DNA of 64,000 nt from positions 49,461 to 113,460 of the forward strand of contig NZ_BLAE01000025.1 of the NCBI RefSeq assembly GCF_009687865.1, read 5' to 3'. Below are positions 24,464-32,408 of this stretch, in pieces. The translations under genes and the position numbers were made by a program. Source of the stretch: Acrocarpospora macrocephala (GTDB lineage: Bacteria; Actinomycetota; Actinomycetes; Streptosporangiales; Streptosporangiaceae). Position 1 is the stretch's first letter, and every line of letters begins with the position of its first letter. Under the pieces are notes generated by a model. It did not search any database, was not told the origin of the DNA, and saw only the letters and a program-made list of their open reading frames with translations.

Positions 24464-24500
24464 CGTTACCAGAAGCCGTTAACTTGGACACATCTGTCAA
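24449..24500. promoter_or_regulatory. Two putative operators shared by TetR and SnoaL-like genes
   Basis: TGACACGCTTGTCA (24449-24462) is a perfect TGACA-N4-TGTCA palindrome. TTGGACACATCTGTCAA (24484-24500) repeats it with one weaker half. Read on the minus strand both follow TTGACA-N3-GTGTC. The first covers the TetR start, implying autoregulation. Confidence 0.7.
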
Positions 24501-24524
24501 AGATAGGAGAAGGTGGGGGTCGCC

Positions 24525-24917
24525 ATGACCAGTGGCTCGGGAGTGGGTCGTGATCTCGTCGGCTACCTGACCGGGTATCCCCAAGAGGTCGCTTTCGGCG
24601 ATGAGGAGGCTGCCGATGTCTTCGACCGCTATCACGTGCCGGCGTTCGAAATGTTCAACGACGGTGTCCGGCTGGACCGGGACCAACTGATCGCCCACAT
24701 GCGGCCCGCGCGCAAGAACGCGACCAGTGTGCACGTCGACGTCCACGAGGCACTGACCACCGGGGATCGGGTCGCCGCCTCCTACACTTTGACCGCGGTC
24801 CTGCGCAAAGGACGTACCGTGACGACCGAGATCTACATGTTCGGTCACCTCGCCGGCGACGGCAGGCTGCGACGCGTCGATCAGATCACCCGCAACGTGC
24901 CCACTGAAAGTCAGTGA
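24525..24917 (+). CDS. SnoaL-like / NTF2-fold protein
   Basis: About 130 aa. Composition and layout (N-terminal helices, DVFDRYHVPAFEMFNDGVRLDRDQLIAHMRP, then long strands ASYTLTAVLRKGRTVTTEIYMFGHLAGDGRLRRVDQITR) match the SnoaL/nuclear transport factor 2 fold, which covers small cyclases, isomerases and ligand-binding proteins. ATG 24525 follows a GGTGGGGG stretch; a GTG at 24513 is an alternative. It is divergent from a TetR gene and likely repressed by it. The substrate cannot be inferred. Confidence 0.8.
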   Translation: MTSGSGVGRDLVGYLTGYPQEVAFGDEEAADVFDRYHVPAFEMFNDGVRLDRDQLIAHMRPARKNATSVHVDVHEALTTGDRVAASYTLTAVLRKGRTVTTEIYMFGHLAGDGRLRRVDQITRNVPTESQ

Positions 24918-24955
24918 CCCGCAGCACCGGGGGAGCACCCGTACCTCGTCCGGAA

Positions 24956-24987
24956 ACGCAAAAGGCGCCTCCGGATTGGGAGGCGCC
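24956..24987. terminator. Bidirectional terminator between SnoaL-like gene and hup
   Basis: GGCGCCTCC, loop GGATTG, GGAGGCGCC: a perfect 9-bp stem at 24964-24987. On the minus strand it is followed by TTTTGCGTTT, a good tail for hup; on the plus strand by GTTTG. Confidence 0.85.
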
Positions 24988-25002
24988 GTTTGCGAGCTTG
25001 AG

Positions 25003-25302
25003 CTACTTCTTTTTGGCCTGCTTCTTGCCGCCGACGTTGACCAGCTCCTTGAAGTCCGCGCCTGGGCGGAATTTGGGCGCCCAGCTCTCGGCTACCTTGA
25101 TCGGCGCGCCGGTCGAAGGGTTCCGAGCCGTGCGGGCCGGCTTGTGCACCATTTCAAAGGCGCCGAAGCCGGTGATGGAGACCTTGTCGCCGCCTGCGAC
25201 CGCGTGCTGGATGGCCTCAAGGACGGCGTTGACCGCCTCGGTGGCCGTCTTCTTGTCCCCGACGCGGTCAGCGATCGCGTCGACGAGTTCCTTCTTGTTC
25301 AT
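25003..25302 (-). CDS. hup: HU-family nucleoid protein
   Basis: A 99-aa DNA-bending histone-like protein: MNKKELVDAIADRVGDKKTA, then GFGAFEMVHKPARTARNPSTG with the Pro-containing DNA-intercalating arm, and a short basic tail GGKKQAKKK. GGGGGAGG lies 6 bases before the ATG at 25302. Near leuDC, Streptomyces carries HupS, a two-domain HU with a long lysine-rich tail; the protein here has only a seven-residue remnant and so looks like the one-domain HupA type. A strong terminator follows. Confidence 0.95.
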   Translation of the reverse strand: MNKKELVDAIADRVGDKKTATEAVNAVLEAIQHAVAGGDKVSITGFGAFEMVHKPARTARNPSTGAPIKVAESWAPKFRPGADFKELVNVGGKKQAKKK

Positions 25303-25361
25303 CTGGTTCCTCCCCCTTACGCGCTTGAAAGTAAGGGAGGAACGCGCGCGACTCAATCACC

Positions 25362-25613
25362 TTACGTGATTTGGTCTTCACTCGGCGTGTCGAATTCGCC
25401 GTCCAGGTAGGCGATGAAGCCATCCAGCCGGGCAGTTGCATGGGGAATGTCACGTTTTGCCGTATTACAGATGGCCAGCAGCCTCTTGGCGAGGCGAGCC
25501 CGCTCCTCGCATGGCACGGCGAGCGTCCTGACGCGGCGCTGCGTCTCCCGCAGTCGCCGCGCCAGCTCGTCTTCTGGTCCGCCCGGATGGGTCAGACGGT
25601 CGTCGGCAGCCAT
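25362..25613 (-). CDS. Small helical protein of unknown function, downstream of leuD
   Basis: An 83-aa protein, mainly helical and charged ([40 protein letters not shown], then [19 protein letters not shown]). Its ATG at 25613 lies inside the last 22 bases of leuD, so translation is coupled to leuD. A gene of similar size occupies the same place between leuD and hup in Streptomyces. Not recognised beyond that; the overlap with leuD suggests co-expression with leucine synthesis rather than a metabolic role. Confidence 0.8.
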   Translation of the reverse strand: MAADDRLTHPGGPEDELARRLRETQRRVRTLAVPCEERARLAKRLLAICNTAKRDIPHATARLDGFIAYLDGEFDTPSEDQIT

Positions 25614-26179
25614 GGCTGCCGACCATTCTCGTACGCCGTGATGTCATCGGCATGACGCAGGGTCAACCCGATGTCGTCAAGTCCCTCCAGCAGCCGCCAG
25701 CGGGTGTAGTCGTCGATCTCGAACGACCACGCCCCCGCACCCAGCCTGACCTGGCGCTCGACCAGATCGACGGTGATCGTCACGGTCGGGTCGGCCGCGA
25801 CGGCGGCCTGGAGTTCCTCGACCACTCTGGCCTCCAAGATGACCGGAAGCAGGCCCATCTTGGTGGAGTTGTTGCGGAAGATGTCACCGAACCTGGCGGC
25901 GATCACGACGCGGAAGCCGTACTGCTGGAGGGCCCAGACGGCGTGCTCGCGGGACGAGCCCGTGCCGAAGTCCGGCCCGGCCAGCAGGATCGAGGCGCCC
26001 GCGTAGACCGGGTTGTTGAGGACGAAGTTCGGGTCCTCCCGCCAGGCGGCGAACAGGCCCTTCTCGAATCCGGTACGGCTGACCTGCTTCAGCCAGACGG
26101 CCGGGATGATCTGGTCGGTGTCGACGTTGCTGCGGCGCAGCGGGACCGCGGTGCCGGTGTGCGTGGTGAAGGCGTCCAT
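25592..26179 (-). CDS. leuD: 3-isopropylmalate dehydratase small subunit
   Basis: Swivelling domain of isopropylmalate isomerase in leucine synthesis; with CimA in the window it may also process citramalate in the isoleucine branch. Motifs: [33 protein letters not shown] (the GSSREHA substrate-binding loop) and [17 protein letters not shown]. 195 aa, standard. It follows leuC by 13 bp on the same strand and its end overlaps the next small gene. Confidence 0.98.
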   Translation of the reverse strand: MDAFTTHTGTAVPLRRSNVDTDQIIPAVWLKQVSRTGFEKGLFAAWREDPNFVLNNPVYAGASILLAGPDFGTGSSREHAVWALQQYGFRVVIAARFGDIFRNNSTKMGLLPVILEARVVEELQAAVAADPTVTITVDLVERQVRLGAGAWSFEIDDYTRWRLLEGLDDIGLTLRHADDITAYENGRQPWLPTTV

Positions 26180-26192
26180 GATCGTGGTTCTC

Positions 26193-27581
26193 CTAGGCCA
26201 GGTCGGCGGGGGCGGTCAGCTTGCCGGTGACGGCGGTCGCGGCGGCGACCTGCGGGGACACCAGATGGGTCCGGCCGCCCTTGCCCTGCCGGCCCTCGAA
26301 GTTGCGGTTGGAGGTGGAGGCGCTGCGCTCGCCCGGAGCGAGCGTGTCCGGGTTCATCCCGAGACACATGGAACATCCGGCCTCGCGCCACTCCGCCCCC
26401 GCGGCCTTGAACACCTCGTCCAGGCCCTCCTTCTCCGCCTCCAGCTTGACCAGCATCGACCCGGGCACGATCAGCGTCCTGGTCCGGACCGTACGCCCCC
26501 GGAGGATGTCGGCGGCGGCGCGCAGGTCCTCAAGACGCCCGTTGGTGCAGGACCCGACGAAGACCGTGTCCACCTCGACGTCGCGCAGCGGCGTACCGGC
26601 GGTGAGCCCCATGTATTCCAGCGCCCGCTCGGCCGCCGACCGCTCCACCGGATCCGCGAACTCCTCCGGCCTGGGTACGGCAGCCGCCAGCGGAGCCCCC
26701 TGCCCCGGGTTGGTCCCCCAGGTCACGAACGGCGTCAGCGTCGCCGCGTCGATCTCGACGACCTGGTCGAAGACCGCGTCGTCGTCGGTCCTGAGCGTGC
26801 GCCAGTAGGCCACGGCCTCGTCCCAGGCGTCGCCCTGGGGGGCGTGCGGGCGGCCCTGGAGGTAGGCGAAGGTCGTCTCGTCGGGGGCGATCATCCCGGC
26901 CCTGGCGCCCGCCTCGATGGACATGTTGCAGACCGTCATGCGGCCTTCCATCGACAGGCTCCTGATGGCCTCGCCGCGGTACTCCACGATGTAGCCCTGG
27001 CCGCCGCCGGTGCCGATCTTGGCGATGATCGCCAGGATCAGGTCCTTGGCGGTCACCCCGTACGGCAGCGCGCCGTTGACCTCGATGGCCATCGTCTTGG
27101 GGCGGTAGGCGGGCAGGGTCTGGGTGGCCAGCACGTGCTCGACCTCGGAGGTGCCGATGCCGAACGCGATGCCGCCGAACGCGCCGTGGGTGGAGGTGTG
27201 CGAGTCGCCGCAGACGATCGTCATGCCGGGCTGGGTCAGGCCGAACTGCGGGCCGATGATGTGCACCACGCCCTGACCGGCGTCGCCCATCGGGTGCAGC
27301 CGCAGGCCGAACTCGGCGGCGTTCTTGCGGAGCGTCTCGACCTGGGCCCGGGAGACCGGGTCGGAGATCGGGCCCAGCACGGTCGGGACGTTGTGGTCCT
27401 CGGTCGCGATGGTGAGATCGGGGCGCCGCACCTTCCGGTCCGCGAGCCGGAGGCCGTCGAACGCCTGCGGGCTGGTCACCTCGTGAATGAGGTGCAGGTC
27501 GATGAAGAGCAGGTCGGGCTCGCCCTCGGCGCGCCGCACGACATGCTGCTCCCAGACTTTCTCGGCCAGTGTGCGACCCAT
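26193..27581 (-). CDS. leuC: 3-isopropylmalate dehydratase large subunit
   Basis: Aconitase-family [4Fe-4S] subunit converting 2- to 3-isopropylmalate. [26 protein letters not shown] and the three cluster cysteines ([10 protein letters not shown], then [10 protein letters not shown]) are visible. The start is the ATG at 27581 ([15 protein letters not shown], 462 aa), with AAGGAGG about 11 bases upstream; an upstream ATG at 27623 falls within the control region. The 140-bp divergent region to ndgR carries two 36-bp repeats with the TCTC-N7-GAGA palindrome. Confidence 0.98.
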   Translation of the reverse strand: MGRTLAEKVWEQHVVRRAEGEPDLLFIDLHLIHEVTSPQAFDGLRLADRKVRRPDLTIATEDHNVPTVLGPISDPVSRAQVETLRKNAAEFGLRLHPMGDAGQGVVHIIGPQFGLTQPGMTIVCGDSHTSTHGAFGGIAFGIGTSEVEHVLATQTLPAYRPKTMAIEVNGALPYGVTAKDLILAIIAKIGTGGGQGYIVEYRGEAIRSLSMEGRMTVCNMSIEAGARAGMIAPDETTFAYLQGRPHAPQGDAWDEAVAYWRTLRTDDDAVFDQVVEIDAATLTPFVTWGTNPGQGAPLAAAVPRPEEFADPVERSAAERALEYMGLTAGTPLRDVEVDTVFVGSCTNGRLEDLRAAADILRGRTVRTRTLIVPGSMLVKLEAEKEGLDEVFKAAGAEWREAGCSMCLGMNPDTLAPGERSASTSNRNFEGRQGKGGRTHLVSPQVAAATAVTGKLTAPADLA

Positions 27582-27620
27582 GGTTCTCAACGCCTCCTTG
27601 CGTCTTTTCCCCCGAGTGAT

Positions 27621-27656
27621 CATCTCTTATGATGAGACGGAAATATCGGGATATGG
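27621..27656. promoter_or_regulatory. NdgR-type box 1 between leuC and ndgR
   Basis: CATCTCTTATGATGAGACGG starts a 36-bp unit containing TCTC-TTATGAT-GAGA and, further on, TATCGGGATATGG. It is matched at about 27 of 36 positions by box 2. It lies 40-75 bp upstream of the leuC start, suited to control of leuCD. Confidence 0.75.
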
Positions 27657-27689
27657 AACTCTACCGGCTGCTTGTTGGTAACGCGTTTG

Positions 27690-27725
27690 CATCTCGGATA
27701 GCGAGACGGCAGTATCGGGGTATGG
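27690..27725. promoter_or_regulatory. NdgR-type box 2, overlapping the ndgR start codon
   Basis: CATCTCGGATAGCGAGACGG contains TCTC-GGATAGC-GAGA and continues into TATCGGGGTATGG, whose ATG is the ndgR start. Binding here would repress ndgR itself (autoregulation), as reported for IclR-type leucine regulators. Confidence 0.75.
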
Positions 27726-28438
27726 ACAACTCTAGCGGAGTCGGGGTACTCGACAAGGCCGTTCTCGTGCTCAACGCTCTGGAGGCGGGCCCGGCTTCGC
27801 TGGCCCAGCTGGTGCAGGCCACCGGCCTGGCCAGGCCCACCGCCCACCGCCTGGCCGTGGCCCTGGAACACCACCGCATCGTCTCCCGCGACACGCAGGG
27901 CCGCTTCATCCTCGGCCCCCGGCTGTCCGAGCTGTCCACCGCCGCCGGCGAAGACCGCCTGCTCGCCGTCGCCGGACCCGTCCTCACCCAGCTCAGGGAC
28001 CAGACCGGCGAAAGCGCCCAACTCTACCGCCGCCAGGGCGACGAACGCGTCTGCGTCGCCGCCGCGGAACGCGCCAGCGGCCTCCGCGACACCGTCCCCG
28101 TCGGCTCCGCCCTCCCCATGCTCGCCGGCTCCGCCGCCCAGATCCTCCTCGCCTGGGAAGAACCCGACCGCCTCCACCGCGGCCTGCGCGGCGCCAAGTT
28201 CACCGCCGCCACCCTCGCCAGCGTCCGCCGCCGCGGCTGGGCCCACAGCGTCGGCGAACGCGAACAGGGCGTCGCCAGCGTCTCCGCCCCCATCCGCGGC
28301 GCCGGCGGCAAGGTCATCGCCGCCGTCTCCGTCTCCGGCCCCATAGAACGCCTCAGCCGCACCCCCGGCCGCCTCCACGCCATCCCCGTCGTCACCGCCG
28401 CCGAACGCATCACCGAAGCCATGCGCCGAGCCAACTAA
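27722..28438 (+). CDS. ndgR: IclR-family regulator NdgR (LtbR-type) of leucine/branched-chain synthesis
   Basis: A 238-aa IclR protein: winged helix at residues about 8-65 (LDKAVLVLNALEAGPASLAQ, ATGLARPTAHRLAVALEHH) and an effector-binding domain with SGLRDTVPVGSALPMLAGSAAQ and GVASVSAPIRGAGGKVIAAVSVSGP. Its place, divergent from leuCD, is that of NdgR in Streptomyces and LtbR in Corynebacterium, which control leuCD, leuB and other amino-acid genes. ATG 27722 has no ribosome site and overlaps an operator-like box. Matching boxes lie before leuB, cimA and a 43-aa gene near serA. Confidence 0.95.
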   Translation: MDNSSGVGVLDKAVLVLNALEAGPASLAQLVQATGLARPTAHRLAVALEHHRIVSRDTQGRFILGPRLSELSTAAGEDRLLAVAGPVLTQLRDQTGESAQLYRRQGDERVCVAAAERASGLRDTVPVGSALPMLAGSAAQILLAWEEPDRLHRGLRGAKFTAATLASVRRRGWAHSVGEREQGVASVSAPIRGAGGKVIAAVSVSGPIERLSRTPGRLHAIPVVTAAERITEAMRRAN

Positions 28439-28742
28439 CCCAAGGCCTCACCCCGCCGCGGTTACTCGAACAAATCAGCAGCTTGACCCGGCTGGTTCTC
28501 CCACGGTACGAAACGAAAAGATGGTGGAAGAACCACAGCACCGTAGTCGTTTCGGGTGGGGAAACCACGGTGATGGTGGGCGCGGGCGGAGCCCGAGGTG
28601 GAGCAAAAGGGCTAGATGGCTGGGAGTCTCACTAGCCCACGCCTAACCCTGGCGATTCACGTCCGTGTCAAGTTGATCAGAACCCCGGGCCGGACAGGCT
28701 AACCGATTAGAGTGCGTGCCCTGTTAGCCCTAGGCTGGCGGG
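28439..28742. repeat. Gene-free 300-bp region with long inverted repeat and dispersed-repeat core
   Basis: GGTTCTCCCACGGTACGAAACG (about 28494-28515, given here as two halves: GGTTCTCCCAC, CGAAACG) pairs imperfectly with CGTTTCGGGTGGGGAAACC at about 28548-28566. At 28583-28595 CGGGCGGAGCCCG is the dispersed-repeat core in reverse orientation, followed by CCATC-type and GGTTTCC-type flanks that match the 88-bp units at 971. No gene seen. The hairpin may terminate ndgR. Confidence 0.7.
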
Positions 28743-30446
28743 GTGACAGATCGCATCGAGGCGGCCGCGGCGGAACTGCGTCCCCTGCTCCAGGAGTTCA
28801 TCCTCTGGGCGCCGTCCCACGCGCCAGGCAACGACCCCGACCTGGTGGGCCCGGCGGCGCTGTGGCACCGGCTCACCGCGAGCGACGACGTGGGCCGGTG
28901 GCGGCGCGGCGATCTGCGCACCGTCCTGCTGGAACGAATGCCCCAGGTAGTCGAGGATCCCGACGAGGCAGCCGACGGCATGCTGCCCGCAATCCGCGCG
29001 TACCTGACATTCCTCTCCGAGACCGGCCGCCTCACCAAGGGCTCAGACTCGCTGGAGGAGCTCCTCGCCGAGCTCGACGAACTCGAAGAGGAGTTCGTCG
29101 ACAAGATGGAGGACGCCATCGCCGAGCGAGACTGGGACGAGGAGGAGGACGACGAGGTCGAGGAGGACGAGAGCCTCGGCGACTTCGAGCCGTTCGCCGA
29201 CGAGATCGCGGAGCTGCCCACCATCCGGCTCCGCCCCGACGTCGAACTGGCCGCCGCCGCCCGCACCGTCCCGCTGATCGCCCAGGCCCGCGACCTCGCC
29301 GTCTGGGTCGGCGTCAAGCGCAAGGTCGGCGCCGAGACCCTGCTCAGCGAGGGCGAGATCCGCGAGGCCCTCGACGCGCTCGGGCTGACCGAGCCGCAGA
29401 AGCTGTGGAACCTCTGGAACCTCGCCATCGACCTGGAGTTCCTCACCCCCGACGGGGAGGACACGGTCAGCGTCGACTCCGACACCGCCGCCTGGCCGTT
29501 CGAGGACGACGAGGACGTGCTGGACGCCTGGATGCTGGGCCTGCACTCGATCGACTACGGCGACCCCGAACTCGACGACGACGACCTCACCCTGGCCCTC
29601 TCCGGCCTGACCCGCGAACTCCTGGTCCGCGTCCTGGTCAGCGGCCTCCGCAAACCCCTCGCCGAACTCCGCGCCGAACTCGCCGAAGCCGTCGCCGAAT
29701 ACGACGATCTGGGCGCCGACGCCTGGTCCGCCGCCGAGGACCCGCTCGCCTCCCCACTCGGCTGGCTCACCGGGTACGGCATGCTCGAGCTCACCGACAC
29801 CGACGAGGTAGCGTTCACCGCCCTCGGCGTGGAAGGCATCGTCCACCTGGTCGACGACGAGGACATCGAGGTCGACGCCAGAACCGCCATCGACGCGATG
29901 ACCGCGCACGACCTGCTCTCCGCCAGCGCCGACATGTCCGAAGAGGAAGCCGACGCCGAGTTCGCCGCCTGGATGCGCCTGCGCGACCCCGCCACCGCCG
30001 CCCACGAACTCCTCGCTGCGGCCGTCGAGGACGAGTCCGACGCCCTCGTCCGCGTCCAGGCCGCCAGCATGGTCGGCTCCCTCGGCGAGATCGCCGTCCC
30101 CGCCTGGCTGGAGGCCCTCAAGGAACCCTCCCTGCGCCCCTACGCCGCGACCCACCTCACCCAACTCGACGTAGAAGACGCCCCCGAACCCACCCAGGCC
30201 GACACCCACTGGCTGATCCTCGACATGTGGACCATCTCCGCCGGCCTCGGCCGCCCGGAATTCGTCAGCAGCCTCGAAGACATCGGCCCCGCCACCGACC
30301 TCATCGGCCTCCTCGACGTCATCTGGAAGGTCCGCCACCCCCACGTCGAAGAACTCCTCGAAGCCATCGGCGACGCCCACCCCGACAAACAAGTCACCAA
30401 AGCCGCCAAACGCGCCCTCTTCAAGGCCCGCTCCGGCGGCCAGTAG
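28743..30446 (+). CDS. Large acidic protein of unknown function, HEAT-like C-terminus
   Basis: A 567-aa protein with GTG start and strongly acidic character, including an Asp/Glu-rich stretch at about residues 115-150 (DEEEDDEVEEDES). No catalytic motif, signal peptide or membrane segment is visible. The C-terminal third (about 420-560) alternates short helices (AAHELLAAAVEDESDALVRV, VQAASMVGSLGEIAVPAWLE, ALKEPSLRPYAATHL) in a HEAT/armadillo-like way, suggesting a protein-interaction scaffold. I recall similar long acidic hypothetical proteins in actinomycetes but no function. It is transcribed alone and followed by a clear hairpin. Confidence 0.85.
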   Translation: MTDRIEAAAAELRPLLQEFILWAPSHAPGNDPDLVGPAALWHRLTASDDVGRWRRGDLRTVLLERMPQVVEDPDEAADGMLPAIRAYLTFLSETGRLTKGSDSLEELLAELDELEEEFVDKMEDAIAERDWDEEEDDEVEEDESLGDFEPFADEIAELPTIRLRPDVELAAAARTVPLIAQARDLAVWVGVKRKVGAETLLSEGEIREALDALGLTEPQKLWNLWNLAIDLEFLTPDGEDTVSVDSDTAAWPFEDDEDVLDAWMLGLHSIDYGDPELDDDDLTLALSGLTRELLVRVLVSGLRKPLAELRAELAEAVAEYDDLGADAWSAAEDPLASPLGWLTGYGMLELTDTDEVAFTALGVEGIVHLVDDEDIEVDARTAIDAMTAHDLLSASADMSEEEADAEFAAWMRLRDPATAAHELLAAAVEDESDALVRVQAASMVGSLGEIAVPAWLEALKEPSLRPYAATHLTQLDVEDAPEPTQADTHWLILDMWTISAGLGRPEFVSSLEDIGPATDLIGLLDVIWKVRHPHVEELLEAIGDAHPDKQVTKAAKRALFKARSGGQ

Positions 30447-30453
30447 CCACGCG

Positions 30454-30478
30454 ATGGCCGAGCCTCCCGCTCGGCCAT
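30454..30478 (+). terminator. Hairpin after the acidic-protein gene
   Basis: ATGGCCGAGC, loop CTCCC, GCTCGGCCAT: perfect 10-bp stem 8 bp after the stop codon. No U-tract follows, which is common in actinomycete terminators. Confidence 0.7.
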
Positions 30479-30564
30479 CCCCGCGAACACCCGTCACGCG
30501 TAGCCAAAAGTCATCAAATGTGATTCAGGCACACATTTCATGATGCTCTCTTCTCGATCTTGGC

Positions 30565-31226
30565 TTGGGCAGCGGAGGCTGGACCGACAGCGCCGGACAT
30601 CCCACGAGATCGCCTGAAGTACCTAATCATTCAAGAAATGTCTGCCTGAACCTCAAATGTCCTGTTCAGCCAACGGTCGCGACATCGGCGCGGCTGCCCG
30701 TAGCCAACCATGAGGATCGCAGGCCGCTGGGGCCGCCCGAGGCCTATCTGCGGGGGGTGTGGGAAGACCGCGACTGGCGTAACGTGCCAGGCCCCTTCTA
30801 CGGTGCGCAGACAGACTCCTGTTGGATGGGCCGGGACATCGCACCGCGCCACATCGTCTACGAAGACGAGTGCGGCAGCGAGGTCGTCTTCCGGCAGCCG
30901 CAGAGCCCCCAAGAGGTTCATCTTGTGCTGACAGCGGCGTGGAACGACCCATTCTGCGCTTACGCTGGCGACGGCGACAATCATTGGACGCTCGAGCTCA
31001 TCCGCGAGTGGTGGGCCAGCCGCGAACGGCTTGCCGCCTGGATCGACGACGTGCGTCGCCGATGGTCGGTCAGCGAGCGCGAGGACGAGCGGAGAACGCG
31101 CTGGGGCTGGGCGACTACTCAAGCTATCTGGACAATGGGCTCGCAACCTACCTGCGAGAATACGGATTCTGGCTGGACAACCGCCGTTCACCGATGCCGG
31201 ACGAAAAACTGCCGAAACTCGGTTAG
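30565..31226 (+). pseudogene. Frameshifted small actinobacterial protein (WEDRDWRNVPGPFYGAQTD family)
   Basis: From about 30715 the frame reads LGPPEAYLRGVWEDRDWRNV, then PGPFYGAQTDSCWMGRDIAP and DNHWTLELIREWWASRERLA, a pattern I recall from widespread actinomycete proteins of unknown function (sometimes annotated as ferredoxin without iron-sulphur motifs). After SVSEREDER at about 31092 the similarity jumps to another frame (ENALGLGDYSSYLDNGLATY, LREYGFWLDNRR) that ends at TAG 31226. One base is missing between GAGCG and GAGAAC. The N-terminal start is also unclear; the only in-frame start is a TTG at 30565 without ribosome site. A sequencing error would explain the frameshift equally well. 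Confidence 0.7.
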
Positions 31227-31273
31227 CGGCCGCCCAACCAGCGGCCTGCCCGATGCTGCAGGTCAACCCGAAA

Positions 31274-31490
31274 ATGCTCACACGGCTGGCCGAATTGGAA
31301 CAGGATCTTCTCCACGGCGGCAGCGAGTCGAGACGGAGGGGTGGCTCGGCGAGACGATGGCATCAACACGACTCTGACCTTCCTCCGGGCAAAGCCAAGC
31401 CGATGCTGCTCGAACAGCCCGGTGGCCAGCCGAGTTCTCCTACTGGCAGACCTGCTGATGCGTCTGCTCAACAAGATCGAGGAGTCTTGA
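31274..31490 (+). pseudogene. Degenerate remnant with two frameshifts (recombinase-associated helical protein type)
   Basis: Three consecutive pieces in three frames: MLTRLAELEQDLLH (from ATG 31274), then RQRVETEGWLGE, then DGINTTLTFLRAK running to TGA 31490. Joined, they match a helical protein pattern (LxELExDLLxRRxRAExEGWLGExxGIxxTLTFLRxK) that I recall from genes near actinomycete recombinases. Loss of single bases at about 31312 and 31356 would account for the shifts. With the preceding frameshifted gene this marks a decayed patch. The rest of 31227-31576 holds nothing else I can support. Confidence 0.5.
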
Positions 31491-31576
31491 GCTAAGGCCG
31501 TGGGTGACGGTTGCCCACAGGGCGCTGGTGGGGCGCGTTGAGCCGCGGCCCAGTCGAGCGGGAACACATCAGAGAG

Positions 31577-32302
31577 TCACCACGGCACGACTCCATTGTC
31601 GTCGAACAGCTGGCCGGTAGGGCCGTCGTCAGGCAGAGCCGCCAATCGGATGGCGATCACCGCGCCCTGCTCAGGGGTCTGAGTACCGCTGAAACCATTG
31701 AGGTCGGTGGCCACGTAGCCGGGGCAGGCGTTGTTAATCAAGATGTTGGTGTCGCTCAGCTCCTTGGCGTACTGGATGGTGACGGCGTTGAGGTAGGTCT
31801 TCGTCGGCGCGTACGCCCCGCTGATCCCTCCGAGGTCGACACCGGGCGTGGTCTGCAGGGCCAGAGAGCCGACATGGCTGGACTGGTTGACGATCCGCGG
31901 GTGCGCCGAGTGGCGCAGCAGCGGCAGCATCGCATTGGTGACCCGGATGACGCCGATGACGTTGGTCTCCACCAGCCGCCGCACAGTCTCGAGGTCGATA
32001 GTCGTAGGCTCCTCTGGCCAACCGCCTGCAGCGCCGGCGTTATTGACCAGCACGTCAAGGCGTCCCGCTCGCTCCTCGATCAGCTGCGCTGCGGCGGTCA
32101 CGCTCTCGTCGTCGGTCACGTCCAAGGGCACGCCGAACGCGTCGGCACCTGCCGCGCGCAGTTTCGCCACGGCGTCCTTCCTGCGCTGCTCGTCGCGAGC
32201 GCCGACACCGACGCTCCAGCCCAATGCGCCCAGCCCGGCCGCGATCTCGTATCCGATTCCCTTGTTCGCGCCGGTGACCAGCGCGATTGTCTTCTCACTC
32301 AT
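31577..32302 (-). CDS. Short-chain dehydrogenase/reductase
   Basis: Classical SDR, 241 aa: NAD(P)-binding TGANKGIGYEIAAGL, NNAGAAGG, and the active-site YAPTK (Tyr-x3-Lys) with an upstream Ser (NQSSHVGS). The Asn-Lys after TGA and ARD at the second strand favour NADPH. ATG 32302 (MSEKTIALVTGANKG); the longer frame upstream overlaps the LysR gene. It is divergent from a LysR regulator with about 105 bp between starts, the usual arrangement in which the LysR protein controls the enzyme. Substrate unknown. Confidence 0.93.
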   Translation of the reverse strand: MSEKTIALVTGANKGIGYEIAAGLGALGWSVGVGARDEQRRKDAVAKLRAAGADAFGVPLDVTDDESVTAAAQLIEERAGRLDVLVNNAGAAGGWPEEPTTIDLETVRRLVETNVIGVIRVTNAMLPLLRHSAHPRIVNQSSHVGSLALQTTPGVDLGGISGAYAPTKTYLNAVTIQYAKELSDTNILINNACPGYVATDLNGFSGTQTPEQGAVIAIRLAALPDDGPTGQLFDDNGVVPW

Positions 32303-32408
32303 GACAGCGAGCATGGCGGCGCTTTGACCAGGCACCAACACCATCTCGGTAATGCAGCGATACCTGAGCGACATCAATCGACCCGTCCGCCGAACTTACG
32401 GTGAATGC

